Assembly: GCA_902799875.1 (NCBI GenBank)
Contig: CADCCH010000055.1
Location: 1 to 9,302 of the forward strand
Reading direction: 5' to 3'
Source of the DNA: an uncultured Bacteroidales bacterium
GTDB taxonomy: Bacteria > Bacteroidota > Bacteroidia > Bacteroidales > Paludibacteraceae
DNA: 9,302 nucleotides
The notes below the pieces were generated by a model. That model did not search any database. It was not told the origin of the DNA and saw nothing but the letters and a program-made list of their open reading frames with translations. The position numbers and the translations under genes are program-made. Of this stretch, positions 1-8,046 are shown piece by piece. Numbering within the stretch: position 1 is the first letter of the stretch; each line of letters opens with the position of its first letter.

Positions 1-267
1 GCCAAATATAACTTGAAGATGCTCATCCTCACCTGCGGTGCTATCGGCTCGTATGTCTTTACGGATACCGATGAGAGTTATGTAGCTACGCCGAAGGTGC
101 AGGTAGCGGATACGGTAGGTGCCGGTGATTCGTTCACGGCTACGTTTGTAGCGCAGATCCTCTTGGGCAAATCGATCCGTGAGGCGCATGAGAAAGCGGT
201 GTTGGTATCTGCTTATGTCTGCACGCAGAAAGGCGCAATGCCTGTTTTACCGGATAACTTAAAATAA
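1..267 (+). CDS. PfkB-family sugar kinase, probably fructokinase (C-terminal 88 residues; 5' end outside window)
   Basis: The frame is open from base 1 to the TAA at 265-267, so this is the 3' end of a longer gene and not a small protein starting at an internal Met. The visible piece carries the PfkB/ribokinase signature DTVGAGDSF at window residues 37-45, in which the GAGD aspartate (residue 43) is the catalytic base and the glycines form the anion hole. A typical helical tail ending VCTQKGAMPVLP follows. Family members are about 300 residues, so roughly 210 are missing. The family phosphorylates sugars with ATP in the cytoplasm. Fructose as substrate is inferred from the two GH32 genes downstream, because the substrate-binding N-terminal half is not visible. 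The SusC start lies 18 bp downstream, which suggests cotranscription. Confidence 0.87.
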   Translation, partial: AKYNLKMLILTCGAIGSYVFTDTDESYVATPKVQVADTVGAGDSFTATFVAQILLGKSIREAHEKAVLVSAYVCTQKGAMPVLPDNLK

Positions 268-285
268 ACTTAAATAACAAACATC

Positions 286-3200
286 ATGAGAAAAACATTT
301 TTCACTTGGCTGTTGATGGCGTTTTTTGCCCTGCCGGTCTTGGCGAACCCTGCATCGGGTGTCGTTCTTGACAAGGCTACGGGTGAGCCGATCATCGGAG
401 CCAGTATCTTGGAAAAAGGTACCACCAACGGAACGGTTACCGATTTTGACGGTGCGTTTACGCTGGAGGTAGCCGAAGGAGCTACGCTGGAGATCAGTTA
501 CATGGGTTATGCTATGCAGAGTATTGCTGCCGGTGAAAACCTAAGTGTGCAGCTGGCGGAAGACAGCGAGATCCTCGATGAAGTAGTAGTCACCGGTTAT
601 ACGACCCAGCGCAAAGCGGATCTTACTGGTGCAGTGACAGCAATCAGCGCTTCTGACTTGGAGAAACAGCAGGAGAACAACCCGATGAAGGCGCTGCAAG
701 GTAAAGTGCCGGGTATGAACATCGCTGCGGACGGTAACCCTGCCGGAGCTGCTGTCGTTCGTATCCGTGGTGTGGGTACGCTCAATGACAACGACCCGCT
801 TTATATCATCGATGGTGTGCCTACCAAATCCGGTATGCACGAACTCAACCCCAATGATATCGAGTCTATCCAAGTTCTCAAAGATGCAGCATCTGCTTCT
901 ATCTACGGTTCGCGTGCTGCTAATGGTGTCATCATCATCACTACGAAGAAAGGTGCGGAGGGCAAACTCAATATCACCTTGGATGCTTCGGTCTCCTCGC
1001 AGATGTATGTGAATAAGATGAAGGTGCTCAACTCCGAGGAGTTCGGTAAGGTCATGTGGCAGGCATATGTCAATGACGGCTTGAATCCGAACAGTAACGC
1101 CCTTGGATACCACTATGATTGGGAATACGATAACCAAGGCTATCCTGTTCTCAATGGTATCACGATGAATAAGTACTTGGACGAAGCCGGTACTACTCCG
1201 GCGGCTAATACCGATTGGTATAAAGAGACTACTCGTCCGGGTTGGATTCAGAACTATAACGTCTCCGTTTCCCACGGTGGTAAGAAAGGTAGCAGTTTCT
1301 TCTCCCTCGGTTACTACCGCAATGACGGTATCATCAAATATACTAATTTCGATCGTTTCTCTGCTCGTGCGAACAGCGACTATAAGCTCTTCAATGACAA
1401 AGTGACTATCGGTGAGAACTTCACCCTCAGCCGCACTTCTGAGACGGCTGCTCCGGGTGATTTCTTGAGGAATGTGTTGCAGTTCAACCCCTCTCTGCCG
1501 GTTTATACCAAGGATGGTGATTTCGCCGGTCCTGTAGGTGGTTATCCGGATCGTGAGAACCCGCTTGCTCGTCTCAAACGCAACAAAGACAACCACTACG
1601 TCTATTGGCGTATCTTCGGTAACGCCTTTATTGACATCAACCCCATCAAGGGTCTGCATATCCGTACCTCAGCGGGTATTGACTATGCGCAGAAACGTCA
1701 GCGTATCTTCACGTATCCTATTACCGAAGGAACGATGGCGAATGACAAGAATGCCGTGGAAGCCAAACAGGAGCATTGGACGAAATGGATGTGGAACGCC
1801 ATCATTACCTATAACTTGGAGAAAGGCAAACATCGTGCTGACTTCCTCGTCGGTACGGAGTTGAACAAATCGATTGACGAGTCCTTCTCCGGTTATAAAG
1901 AAGGCTTTATTGTTCTGGATCCGAATTATATGTGGCCGGATGCAGGTTCCGGTCAGGCACAAGCATATGGTTCCGGTGGCAGTTATTCGCTTCTCTCTTT
2001 CTTTGCCAAAGCGAACTATACCTATGACAACCGCTATCTGCTCTCAGTAACGGCTCGTTGTGACGGTTCCAGCCGTTTTGGTAAGAACAACCGCTTCGCT
2101 TTCTTCCCTTCCGTCTCGGCAGGATGGCGTATCAGTCAAGAGAAGTTCATGAGCGGTGCTTCGACATGGATGGACGACCTCAAACTGCGTGTTTCGTGGG
2201 GTCAGACCGGTAACCAAGATATATCTCCTATCGCGCGTTATACCATTTATATTGCCAACTATGGTGTGAACGAGAACGGTGGTCAGTCTTATGGTACCTC
2301 CTATGACATTGAGGGTACCAACGGTGGTCACACGCTCCAATCCGGTTTCAAACGCGACCAGATTGGTAACGATGATATCAAATGGGAGACCACCACGCAG
2401 ACCAACGTCGGTCTTGATTTCTCTTTCTTCAAACAGACCTTCTACGGCTCGTTTGATTGGTATTACAAACAGACGAAGGACATCCTCGTGCTCATGAACG
2501 GTATCGCTGCTATGGGTGAGGGTTCGTCCCAATGGGTGAACGCCGGAGCTGTGAAGAACATGGGTGTGGAGCTCAGTCTCGGTTATCGTAACCAGACCAA
2601 AGGGGGCTTCAAATATGATATCTCTGCCAATATCTCGCATTATGACAACAAAGTCACCAAACTGCCGGAGACGATCGCTGCCAAAGGTACGTTCGGTGGT
2701 AACGGTGTGAAGTCGGTAGTCGGACATGCGATCGGTTCGCAAGTGGGATATATCGCAGATGGTATCTTCAAATCGCAAGAGGAGATCGATAACCATGCCT
2801 ATCAGGAAGGCGCAGGTCTCGGACGTATCCGCTACAAAGACCTCAACGGAGACGGTGTGATCAACGAGTCTGACCAAGATTGGATCTACTCGCCGGTACC
2901 TGCCGTTTCGTTCGGTGCCAATTTCTATTTCGAGTACAAAGGTTTTGACCTCACCCTTTTCTTCCAAGGCGTAGGCAAGGTGGATGTCATCACCGATCTC
3001 AAGCGTGAGACGGATATCTGGGCTGGTCTGAACATCGGCTTCCTCAACAAGGGTACACGTCTTCTTGACGCTTGGAGTCCGACCAATACGGATAGTAATA
3101 TCCCGGCTCTCTCCCTCTCGGATAACAACAATGAGAAACGTGTCTCTTCCTATTGGGTAGAAGATGGTTCGTTCCTCAAACTGCGTAATGTCCAGTTAGG

Positions 3201-3336
3201 TTACAACCTTCCTAAATCTGCCCAGAACGTCTTCACGATCCATAGCAAGTCCTTCACCGGTGTGGATCCCGAGAACCCCAATTTCGCATATCCTATTCCG
3301 CTGTCGGTAACCCTCGGAACGAAAGTGACCTTCTAA
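286..3336 (+). CDS. SusC/RagA-family TonB-dependent outer-membrane transporter, probably for fructo-oligosaccharides
   Basis: At 1016 residues this is a normal full-length SusC. Residues 1-20 form a signal peptide, probably cut after LPVLA. A carboxypeptidase-regulatory-like β-sandwich follows (about 23-92), then the TonB-box region with EILDEVVVTGY at 95-105, the plug domain (about 108-225) with the family motifs PLYIIDGVP (171-179) and LKDAASASIYGSRAANGV (198-215), and the β-barrel ending in a C-terminal Phe, as outer-membrane barrels do. A Ca-binding-like loop, DLNGDG, starts at residue 852, as is common in SusC proteins. No STN signalling domain precedes the β-sandwich, so anti-sigma signalling is unlikely. 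SusC proteins import oligosaccharides under a SusD lid, powered by TonB. The substrate is inferred from the GH32 neighbours. The ATG at 286 gives a clean signal peptide, with only an A-rich leader upstream. Confidence 0.96.
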   Translation: MRKTFFTWLLMAFFALPVLANPASGVVLDKATGEPIIGASILEKGTTNGTVTDFDGAFTLEVAEGATLEISYMGYAMQSIAAGENLSVQLAEDSEILDEVVVTGYTTQRKADLTGAVTAISASDLEKQQENNPMKALQGKVPGMNIAADGNPAGAAVVRIRGVGTLNDNDPLYIIDGVPTKSGMHELNPNDIESIQVLKDAASASIYGSRAANGVIIITTKKGAEGKLNITLDASVSSQMYVNKMKVLNSEEFGKVMWQAYVNDGLNPNSNALGYHYDWEYDNQGYPVLNGITMNKYLDEAGTTPAANTDWYKETTRPGWIQNYNVSVSHGGKKGSSFFSLGYYRNDGIIKYTNFDRFSARANSDYKLFNDKVTIGENFTLSRTSETAAPGDFLRNVLQFNPSLPVYTKDGDFAGPVGGYPDRENPLARLKRNKDNHYVYWRIFGNAFIDINPIKGLHIRTSAGIDYAQKRQRIFTYPITEGTMANDKNAVEAKQEHWTKWMWNAIITYNLEKGKHRADFLVGTELNKSIDESFSGYKEGFIVLDPNYMWPDAGSGQAQAYGSGGSYSLLSFFAKANYTYDNRYLLSVTARCDGSSRFGKNNRFAFFPSVSAGWRISQEKFMSGASTWMDDLKLRVSWGQTGNQDISPIARYTIYIANYGVNENGGQSYGTSYDIEGTNGGHTLQSGFKRDQIGNDDIKWETTTQTNVGLDFSFFKQTFYGSFDWYYKQTKDILVLMNGIAAMGEGSSQWVNAGAVKNMGVELSLGYRNQTKGGFKYDISANISHYDNKVTKLPETIAAKGTFGGNGVKSVVGHAIGSQVGYIADGIFKSQEEIDNHAYQEGAGLGRIRYKDLNGDGVINESDQDWIYSPVPAVSFGANFYFEYKGFDLTLFFQGVGKVDVITDLKRETDIWAGLNIGFLNKGTRLLDAWSPTNTDSNIPALSLSDNNNEKRVSSYWVEDGSFLKLRNVQLGYNLPKSAQNVFTIHSKSFTGVDPENPNFAYPIPLSVTLGTKVTF

Positions 3337-3338
3337 TG

Positions 3339-3370
3339 GAAGATTAGAAAATTTGAAGATTAGAAAATTT
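3339..3370 (+). repeat. Two perfect tandem copies of a 16-bp A/T-rich repeat in the susC-susD gap
   Basis: The unit GAAGATTAGAAAATTT occurs at 3339-3354 and again, without mismatch, at 3355-3370. It is followed by GAAAATTA (3371-3378), a decayed start of a third copy that runs into the susD ATG. The repeat fills almost all of the gap between the susC stop (3336) and the susD start (3378). Its function is unknown. It could be an unstructured A-rich translation enhancer, a spread short intergenic repeat, or slippage-made length variation. Each copy plus the next G gives AAAATTTG, one mismatch from the Bacteroides -7 box TAnnTTTG, but I see no convincing paired upstream element. Confidence 0.85.
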
Positions 3371-3377
3371 GAAAATT

Positions 3378-5084
3378 ATGAAAACTATAATAAACAAGCT
3401 TTTAGCTTTTAGCGTAGTGCTCTGTTTGGCAGGCTGTTCGTTCTTGAACGATAATGTCCCGCAGGCAACCCTGAGCGAGGAGGAAGTACGCGACCCGAAG
3501 CAGATAGATAATATGGTCATCTCAGCCTATGCTATCTTCATCTCCGCAGAGGATATCAACTCCTCTTTCTCCATGTGGAACTTCGATGTCCGCTCTGATG
3601 ATGCCTATAAAGGCGGAAACGGAGAATCGGATGGTGATGTCTTCCATCAGCTGGAGATCTCCAGAGGTATCCTTACCACCAACTGGAATATCAATGATAT
3701 GTGGAGCCGTCTCTATAACTGTCTGAGCCGTGTAAATGCAGCCATCGATGTGCTGCTGGAGATGGATGACAGTTATAAACTCAAACAGCAGCGTCTGGGT
3801 GAGATGTATTTCCTGCGTGCTTACGGTCATTTCCTCTTGAAACGCCTCTATAAGAATATCCCCTTCGTAGTGGCGCCGAATATGTCTCCGGACGAGTATA
3901 ACACTATCTCCAACACCGCTTATACCAACAACGAAGGGTGGGGTGTCATTATCACGGATCTGGAGAACGCCTATAAGGTGCTGCCCACTACTCAGGAAGA
4001 CAAAGGCCGTCCTACCAAAGCCGCCGCTGCGGCGCTCATGGCAAAGACCTATCTCTACAAGGCGTATCGTCAGGACAACCCTGCTTCCCATAAAGTGACG
4101 GAGATCAACGCGGATGATCTGCAAAAAGTGATCTTCTATACCGATCCTGCTATTTATGGCGGATATGGTTTGGATCCGGATTTCCATAATAACTTCCGTC
4201 CCGAACCTCAGTACGAGAACGGCGTGGAGAGTATCTGGGCAATGCAGTACTCCATGAATGACGGTACGAAGAACGGTAACTGCAACTGGGCGTATGGTCT
4301 GATTGTGCCGAATATCCCGGGTGTGACCGATGGTGGTTGCGATTTCTATAAACCGAGCCAGAACCTCGTCAATGCTTTCCATACTGATGATGCCGGTCTG
4401 CCCTTGGAGAACTTCAACCAGAAGGATTTTAATGCCGCTACGGATAACGCAGACCCGCGTCTGTGGCTCACCGTGGGTATTCCTGGATTCCCGTATATGT
4501 TCAACCCCAACTATATAATGGCGAAGACCATGACTTGGAGCCGTTCTAACGGAAAGTACGGATACTATGTATCGCTCAAGCATAATGTGGATCCCGATAG
4601 CGAGTATCTCATCAAAGGTGCTTGGTGGGGTTCCCCGATGAACCGTATCGTGCTCCGATATGCCGATGTGCTCCTCATGCGTGCGGAAGCATTGGCGCAA
4701 TTAGGACGAGACGGTGAGGCGATCGAACTCGTGAACCAGATTCGCAGACGTGCTGCGCAGAGTGTCAATGCTATCTCCGGATATGATGTCAAATACGGCG
4801 CAAAGATCCTTGTCAGACCTTATACCGACGCTTCGGATGCGCTCAATCGCGTGAAGATGGAACGCCGTCTCGAACTCGCAATGGAATCTGAGCGATTCTT
4901 TGACCTCGTGCGTTGGGGTGAAGCTGAAACGACGATCAATAAGTACTACGCCGAGGAAGCGGACAACTGCGATATCTACACCGTTGCCCACTTCACCGCC
5001 GATAAAAACGAGTATCTGCCTATCCCGTATGAGCAGATAGCTGCTTCCAACGGACATTATACACAAAACATAGGAGGATGGTAA
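3378..5084 (+). CDS. SusD/RagB-family surface lipoprotein, glycan-binding lid of the SusC transporter
   Basis: This SusD homologue has 568 residues from the ATG at 3378. An in-frame TTG at 3369 would add only three residues and lies in the repeat, so ATG is preferred. The signal peptide ends in the lipobox LAGC with the lipidated Cys at residue 20. The N-terminal SusD-like TPR region includes RLGEMYFLRAYGHFLLKRLY (139-158). The conserved C-terminal RagB/SusD half has LRYADVLLMRAEAL (426-439), MERRLELAMESERFFDLVRW (494-513) and YLPIP (546-550), and ends in NIGGW. SusD binds glycan at the cell surface and closes over SusC. Aromatic residues suitable for sugar contact are present (for example W67, W109, W288, W304), but which ones bind cannot be read from sequence. 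Cys302 and Cys321 flank a probable ligand-side loop. The stop is 1 bp from the next start, so translation is probably coupled. Confidence 0.96.
   Translation: MKTIINKLLAFSVVLCLAGCSFLNDNVPQATLSEEEVRDPKQIDNMVISAYAIFISAEDINSSFSMWNFDVRSDDAYKGGNGESDGDVFHQLEISRGILTTNWNINDMWSRLYNCLSRVNAAIDVLLEMDDSYKLKQQRLGEMYFLRAYGHFLLKRLYKNIPFVVAPNMSPDEYNTISNTAYTNNEGWGVIITDLENAYKVLPTTQEDKGRPTKAAAAALMAKTYLYKAYRQDNPASHKVTEINADDLQKVIFYTDPAIYGGYGLDPDFHNNFRPEPQYENGVESIWAMQYSMNDGTKNGNCNWAYGLIVPNIPGVTDGGCDFYKPSQNLVNAFHTDDAGLPLENFNQKDFNAATDNADPRLWLTVGIPGFPYMFNPNYIMAKTMTWSRSNGKYGYYVSLKHNVDPDSEYLIKGAWWGSPMNRIVLRYADVLLMRAEALAQLGRDGEAIELVNQIRRRAAQSVNAISGYDVKYGAKILVRPYTDASDALNRVKMERRLELAMESERFFDLVRWGEAETTINKYYAEEADNCDIYTVAHFTADKNEYLPIPYEQIAASNGHYTQNIGGW
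5072..5077 (+). promoter_or_regulatory. Canonical Shine-Dalgarno AGGAGG inside the last codons of susD
   Basis: AGGAGG lies 8 bases before the ATG at 5086 and overlaps the codons for the final Ile-Gly-Gly-Trp of the SusD protein. Bacteroidetes genes usually lack such a site, and the other starts in this window have none. Together with the 1-bp spacing between stop and start, this points to independent or coupled initiation on the downstream gene. Its effect on expression is inferred. Confidence 0.6.
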
Positions 5085-5085
5085 T

Positions 5086-6453
5086 ATGAAACGATTAATG
5101 GTATATATCTTTGCGCTTTGCTCATTGATGCTGGCAAGTTGCAAAAAAGACAACTCGTTCAATCTGGACGGTGATTGTAATATCTTGTCCCTCACATTGG
5201 ATGAGAAATATCCGGCTGTTATTGACCAAGTCAACAGGACTGCGGTAGTACAACTCCCGGAGATATATGATAAATCAAATATGCGACTCACGCAGCTCAC
5301 CCTTTCCGAAGGAGCTACCTCTTCTGTGTCAGTAGGAGCACATCTGAATTTGTTCACTCCGGCGATGATCCGCGTCACTAATGGTAGTGTGTATCGCGAG
5401 TTTTCTGTCTCCGTCAAACATGACGAGGCGCGGATTCTCTCTTTTATGCTGAATGGTAAATATATCGGTATCATCAACGAGGCGAACCATACCATCAACG
5501 TCCAAGTGCCGGAAGGAGTAGATGTCAAGCAACTCGTTCCCTCGATCACCATGACCGAAGGGGCTACAGTCACTCCCGCAGTCGGCGTTGCCTATGATTT
5601 TACCGAACCGGTGGACTTCACGGTAACTTGCCGCACCGCTTCCTATACGTATAAGGTAACGGTGAAAGAGATGGTGCCGCCGCATGTTATCTATCTGGGT
5701 TTGGCAGCAACCATGCAGCAACTCAACATGGAGGAACAGACCGCTTGTACGTGGATGCTGAATAATGTGGAGAAATCGGCATATGTATCCTTTGCGGACT
5801 TTGCTGCCGGAAATGTGGATATAAGTGATTGTAAGGTTATCTGGTGGCATTTCCATAAGGATGGTGGTATCGATAGTAAAAGTAAGTTTGAGACCAACGC
5901 TGCAGATGCAATGCCTGCTGTAGATAAACTCAAAGCCTTCTATAACAACGGTGGATCCTTCCTCCTTACCCGCTATGCTACCTATCTGCCTGCTTATCTT
6001 GGAGAAGCCGACTGTGTGCCCAATAACTGTTGGGGACAGAACGAAGACAACGCCGAGACCATCAATAACCCGTGGGAGTTCAGCATTGCCGGTCATACCG
6101 ATCATGCGATCTGGCAGAACCTACTCATGAATCCCGAGAACCTCAATTCGGTCTATACCTGCGATAAAGGCTACCGTATCACCAACTCCACCGCTCAATA
6201 CCATATCGGTGCCGATTGGGGTGGATATGCAACCAAAGCGGACTTCTGCACCAAGACAGGTGCGGTCGATATAGCCGGAGGTAACGATGCCGTGGTGGCT
6301 TGGGAGTATCCGTCTAACGGCACTCACGGACGTATCATCTGTATCGGTTCCGGATGCTATGATTGGTACACCGTTGCCGAAGGCGTCACCGAATACTACC
6401 ACGTTAACGTGGCTAAAATAACTGACAATGCTATTAACTATCTATCGAAATAA
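5086..6453 (+). CDS. Surface glycan-binding lipoprotein with two Ig-like repeats and a DUF4960-type domain (BT1761-like)
   Basis: This 455-residue lipoprotein has a short signal peptide ending in LASC with the lipidated Cys at 19. KKDN follows directly, a charged start typical of surface-exported Bacteroidetes lipoproteins. Residues about 32-112 and 116-194 are two related β-rich repeats (ILSLTLDEKYPAVID versus ILSFMLNGKYIGIIN; LTLSEGAT versus ITMTEGAT), like the DUF5018-type Ig-like modules of other surface glycan-binding proteins. Residues about 198-455 form an α/β domain with β-strands VIYLG and CKVIWWHFHKDGG (249-261) and a helix-strand LKAFYNNGGSFLLTRYAT, resembling DUF4960 and the class I amidotransferase/ThuA fold. 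By position it matches BT1761, the glycan-binding subunit of the B. thetaiotaomicron levan utilisome. Binding is therefore the expected role, with no catalytic residues evident. The domain names are recalled, not searched. Confidence 0.85.
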   Translation: MKRLMVYIFALCSLMLASCKKDNSFNLDGDCNILSLTLDEKYPAVIDQVNRTAVVQLPEIYDKSNMRLTQLTLSEGATSSVSVGAHLNLFTPAMIRVTNGSVYREFSVSVKHDEARILSFMLNGKYIGIINEANHTINVQVPEGVDVKQLVPSITMTEGATVTPAVGVAYDFTEPVDFTVTCRTASYTYKVTVKEMVPPHVIYLGLAATMQQLNMEEQTACTWMLNNVEKSAYVSFADFAAGNVDISDCKVIWWHFHKDGGIDSKSKFETNAADAMPAVDKLKAFYNNGGSFLLTRYATYLPAYLGEADCVPNNCWGQNEDNAETINNPWEFSIAGHTDHAIWQNLLMNPENLNSVYTCDKGYRITNSTAQYHIGADWGGYATKADFCTKTGAVDIAGGNDAVVAWEYPSNGTHGRIICIGSGCYDWYTVAEGVTEYYHVNVAKITDNAINYLSK

Positions 6454-6458
6454 GAGTT

Positions 6459-8036
6459 ATGAAAGCAACTATGAATAATTCCTTATCCTTCCGTTTCGGG
6501 TGGGTTGGAGTAGGGCTGATCGCCCTGTGTACCCTCTTCTCTTCGTGTGAGAAGAAATCCGAACCCGAGCAGAAAAACTGGGACGGTACTACCACTTATT
6601 TTGCCTCCTCTGATGAGAAACAGGCTACCACCTATTATGCGCCTTACACCGGTTTTGTAGGTGATCCGATGCCTTTCTTTGATGCCAATACACGTACTTT
6701 CAAGGTACTGTATCTGCAGGAGTATCGTCCGAATCAGTCGACCTTCCACCCCTTCTGGGGAATCGAAACCAGCGGTGCGGCAAACTACAACCCATTGAGT
6801 CAAGTGCTGCCTACCGGTTCCGCTACCGAGCAGGATGCGCACCTCGGTACCGGTTGTGTGGCATACAGCGAAGCAGAACACCTCTATTACATCTACTACA
6901 CCGGCGAAAAGGAGATGCCCAAAGCCGGAGAAGATGTGCAAGTGGTGATGAGAGCTACCTCACGGGACTTCAAGACTTGGACCAAAGATCCGCTCTTCCG
7001 TCTCAGAGGCGTGGAGAACGGATATAGCGCATGGGACTTCCGTGACCCCTGTATCTTCTTTGCCGATAACCTCTGGCACATGATCATCTCTACCCGTGTG
7101 GGAGGCAAAGGAAACCTCGTGGAGTACACCTCGCCGGATCTCAAAGATTGGACCCATGTCGGTATCTTCATGCCTATGATGTGGGATCGTTTCTACGAGT
7201 GCCCCGATGTCTTCCAAATGGGTGATTATTGGTACCTCGTCTATAGCGAACTATCCGGTGGTAAAGGCAAAGAATGGGGACGCCATGTGCAGTATTTCAA
7301 AGGTCACACCCTCTCCGACCTCAAAGCTTGTACCGCAGGCGATGCCGGTATCTGGCCGGATGACCATGAGGGATTCCTTGATAGCCGTGGTTTCTACGCC
7401 GGTAAGACCGCTGCCAACGGTACCGACCGCTATATCTGGGGATGGTGCCCTACACGCGAAGGAAAAGATAACACCAAGACCAACCCCGAAGGAGAACCCC
7501 AATGGGCTGGTTCCTTGGTGGCACACCGTCTTGTGCAACATGCCGACGGCTCACTCACCCTCGGCGAAGTACCCGCTATCAAAGCCAAGTACAATAGCAT
7601 ACAACCGGTCAAGGCGATGATCAAAGAGGATACCTATACCCTCTACAGCCGTCTGGGCTACCATAACCACCTCTCCCTCACCGTGGAGACTGCCGGTAAG
7701 TTCGGTTTATCGTTCGTACGTGGCTCGGATAGCCAGAAATGGTACACCTTGGTGGTTAATCCTGAGGACAATGATGCGAAACGAAAGATCAATTTTGAGG
7801 AAGAGGGACCCAAAGGCATGGGTTTCATCGGTGCTATCGACAGCTATAAGTTCAATAAGCCTGCCGATAATATCTACCATATCGATATCTATACCGATAA
7901 CTCTGTGCTCGTGATGTATATCAACGATTGTCTCGCCTACACCAATCGTATCTATGGTATCGCCCGTAACTGCTGGTCTGTCAACAACTACGGCAACGAA
8001 ATCAAAGTATCCAATATCCAACTCAAGCAATATTAA
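6459..8036 (+). CDS. GH32 family lipoprotein, probable surface endo-fructanase (levanase-like, BT1760-like)
   Basis: This 525-residue GH32 enzyme hydrolyses β-fructosides by a retaining mechanism. A long signal sequence ends at FSSC, with the lipidated Cys at 30, followed by the charged stretch EKKSEPEQ. That fits outer-membrane surface display, with a tether of about 35 residues before the catalytic domain. The five-bladed β-propeller carries the nucleophile in GDPMPF (Asp69), the transition-state stabiliser in FRDP (Asp196) and the acid/base in YECPD (Glu247). The usual WMNDPNG box is replaced by FVGDPMP. A C-terminal β-sandwich (about 390-525) contains WYTLVVNP. The start at 6459 lies 5 bp after the previous stop; Met5 (6471) is an alternative. 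Endo-levanase activity is inferred from gene order matching the B. thetaiotaomicron levan locus. Inulinase or exo-acting activity remains possible. Confidence 0.92.
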   Translation: MKATMNNSLSFRFGWVGVGLIALCTLFSSCEKKSEPEQKNWDGTTTYFASSDEKQATTYYAPYTGFVGDPMPFFDANTRTFKVLYLQEYRPNQSTFHPFWGIETSGAANYNPLSQVLPTGSATEQDAHLGTGCVAYSEAEHLYYIYYTGEKEMPKAGEDVQVVMRATSRDFKTWTKDPLFRLRGVENGYSAWDFRDPCIFFADNLWHMIISTRVGGKGNLVEYTSPDLKDWTHVGIFMPMMWDRFYECPDVFQMGDYWYLVYSELSGGKGKEWGRHVQYFKGHTLSDLKACTAGDAGIWPDDHEGFLDSRGFYAGKTAANGTDRYIWGWCPTREGKDNTKTNPEGEPQWAGSLVAHRLVQHADGSLTLGEVPAIKAKYNSIQPVKAMIKEDTYTLYSRLGYHNHLSLTVETAGKFGLSFVRGSDSQKWYTLVVNPEDNDAKRKINFEEEGPKGMGFIGAIDSYKFNKPADNIYHIDIYTDNSVLVMYINDCLAYTNRIYGIARNCWSVNNYGNEIKVSNIQLKQY

Positions 8037-8046
8037 CCTCTTATAC

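Noticed and set aside
268..285. Promoter for susC in the kinase-susC gap
   Set aside because: The gap is 18 bp and A-rich, with no TAnnTTTG-type -7 box and no room for a promoter. Cotranscription is simpler.
541..1659. 372-codon open frame on the minus strand inside susC
   Set aside because: It is a shadow of the sense gene's codon use (few stops arise antisense). The product is rich in Val/Ile/Arg/Thr with no recognisable motif, and susC is unambiguous.
3369..3377. TTG start giving three extra residues on SusD
   Set aside because: It falls inside the tandem repeat. The ATG at 3378 gives a normal lipoprotein signal peptide.
3339..3378. Repeat as a CRISPR array
   Set aside because: The copies abut directly with no spacers, are only 16 bp long and A/T-rich, and no cas genes are near.
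3522..4700. 392-codon minus-strand open frame inside susD, and similar ones at 2044-2967, 4701-5573 and 5329-6105
   Set aside because: All lie fully antisense to strongly supported genes, share the same biased composition and show no domain pattern.
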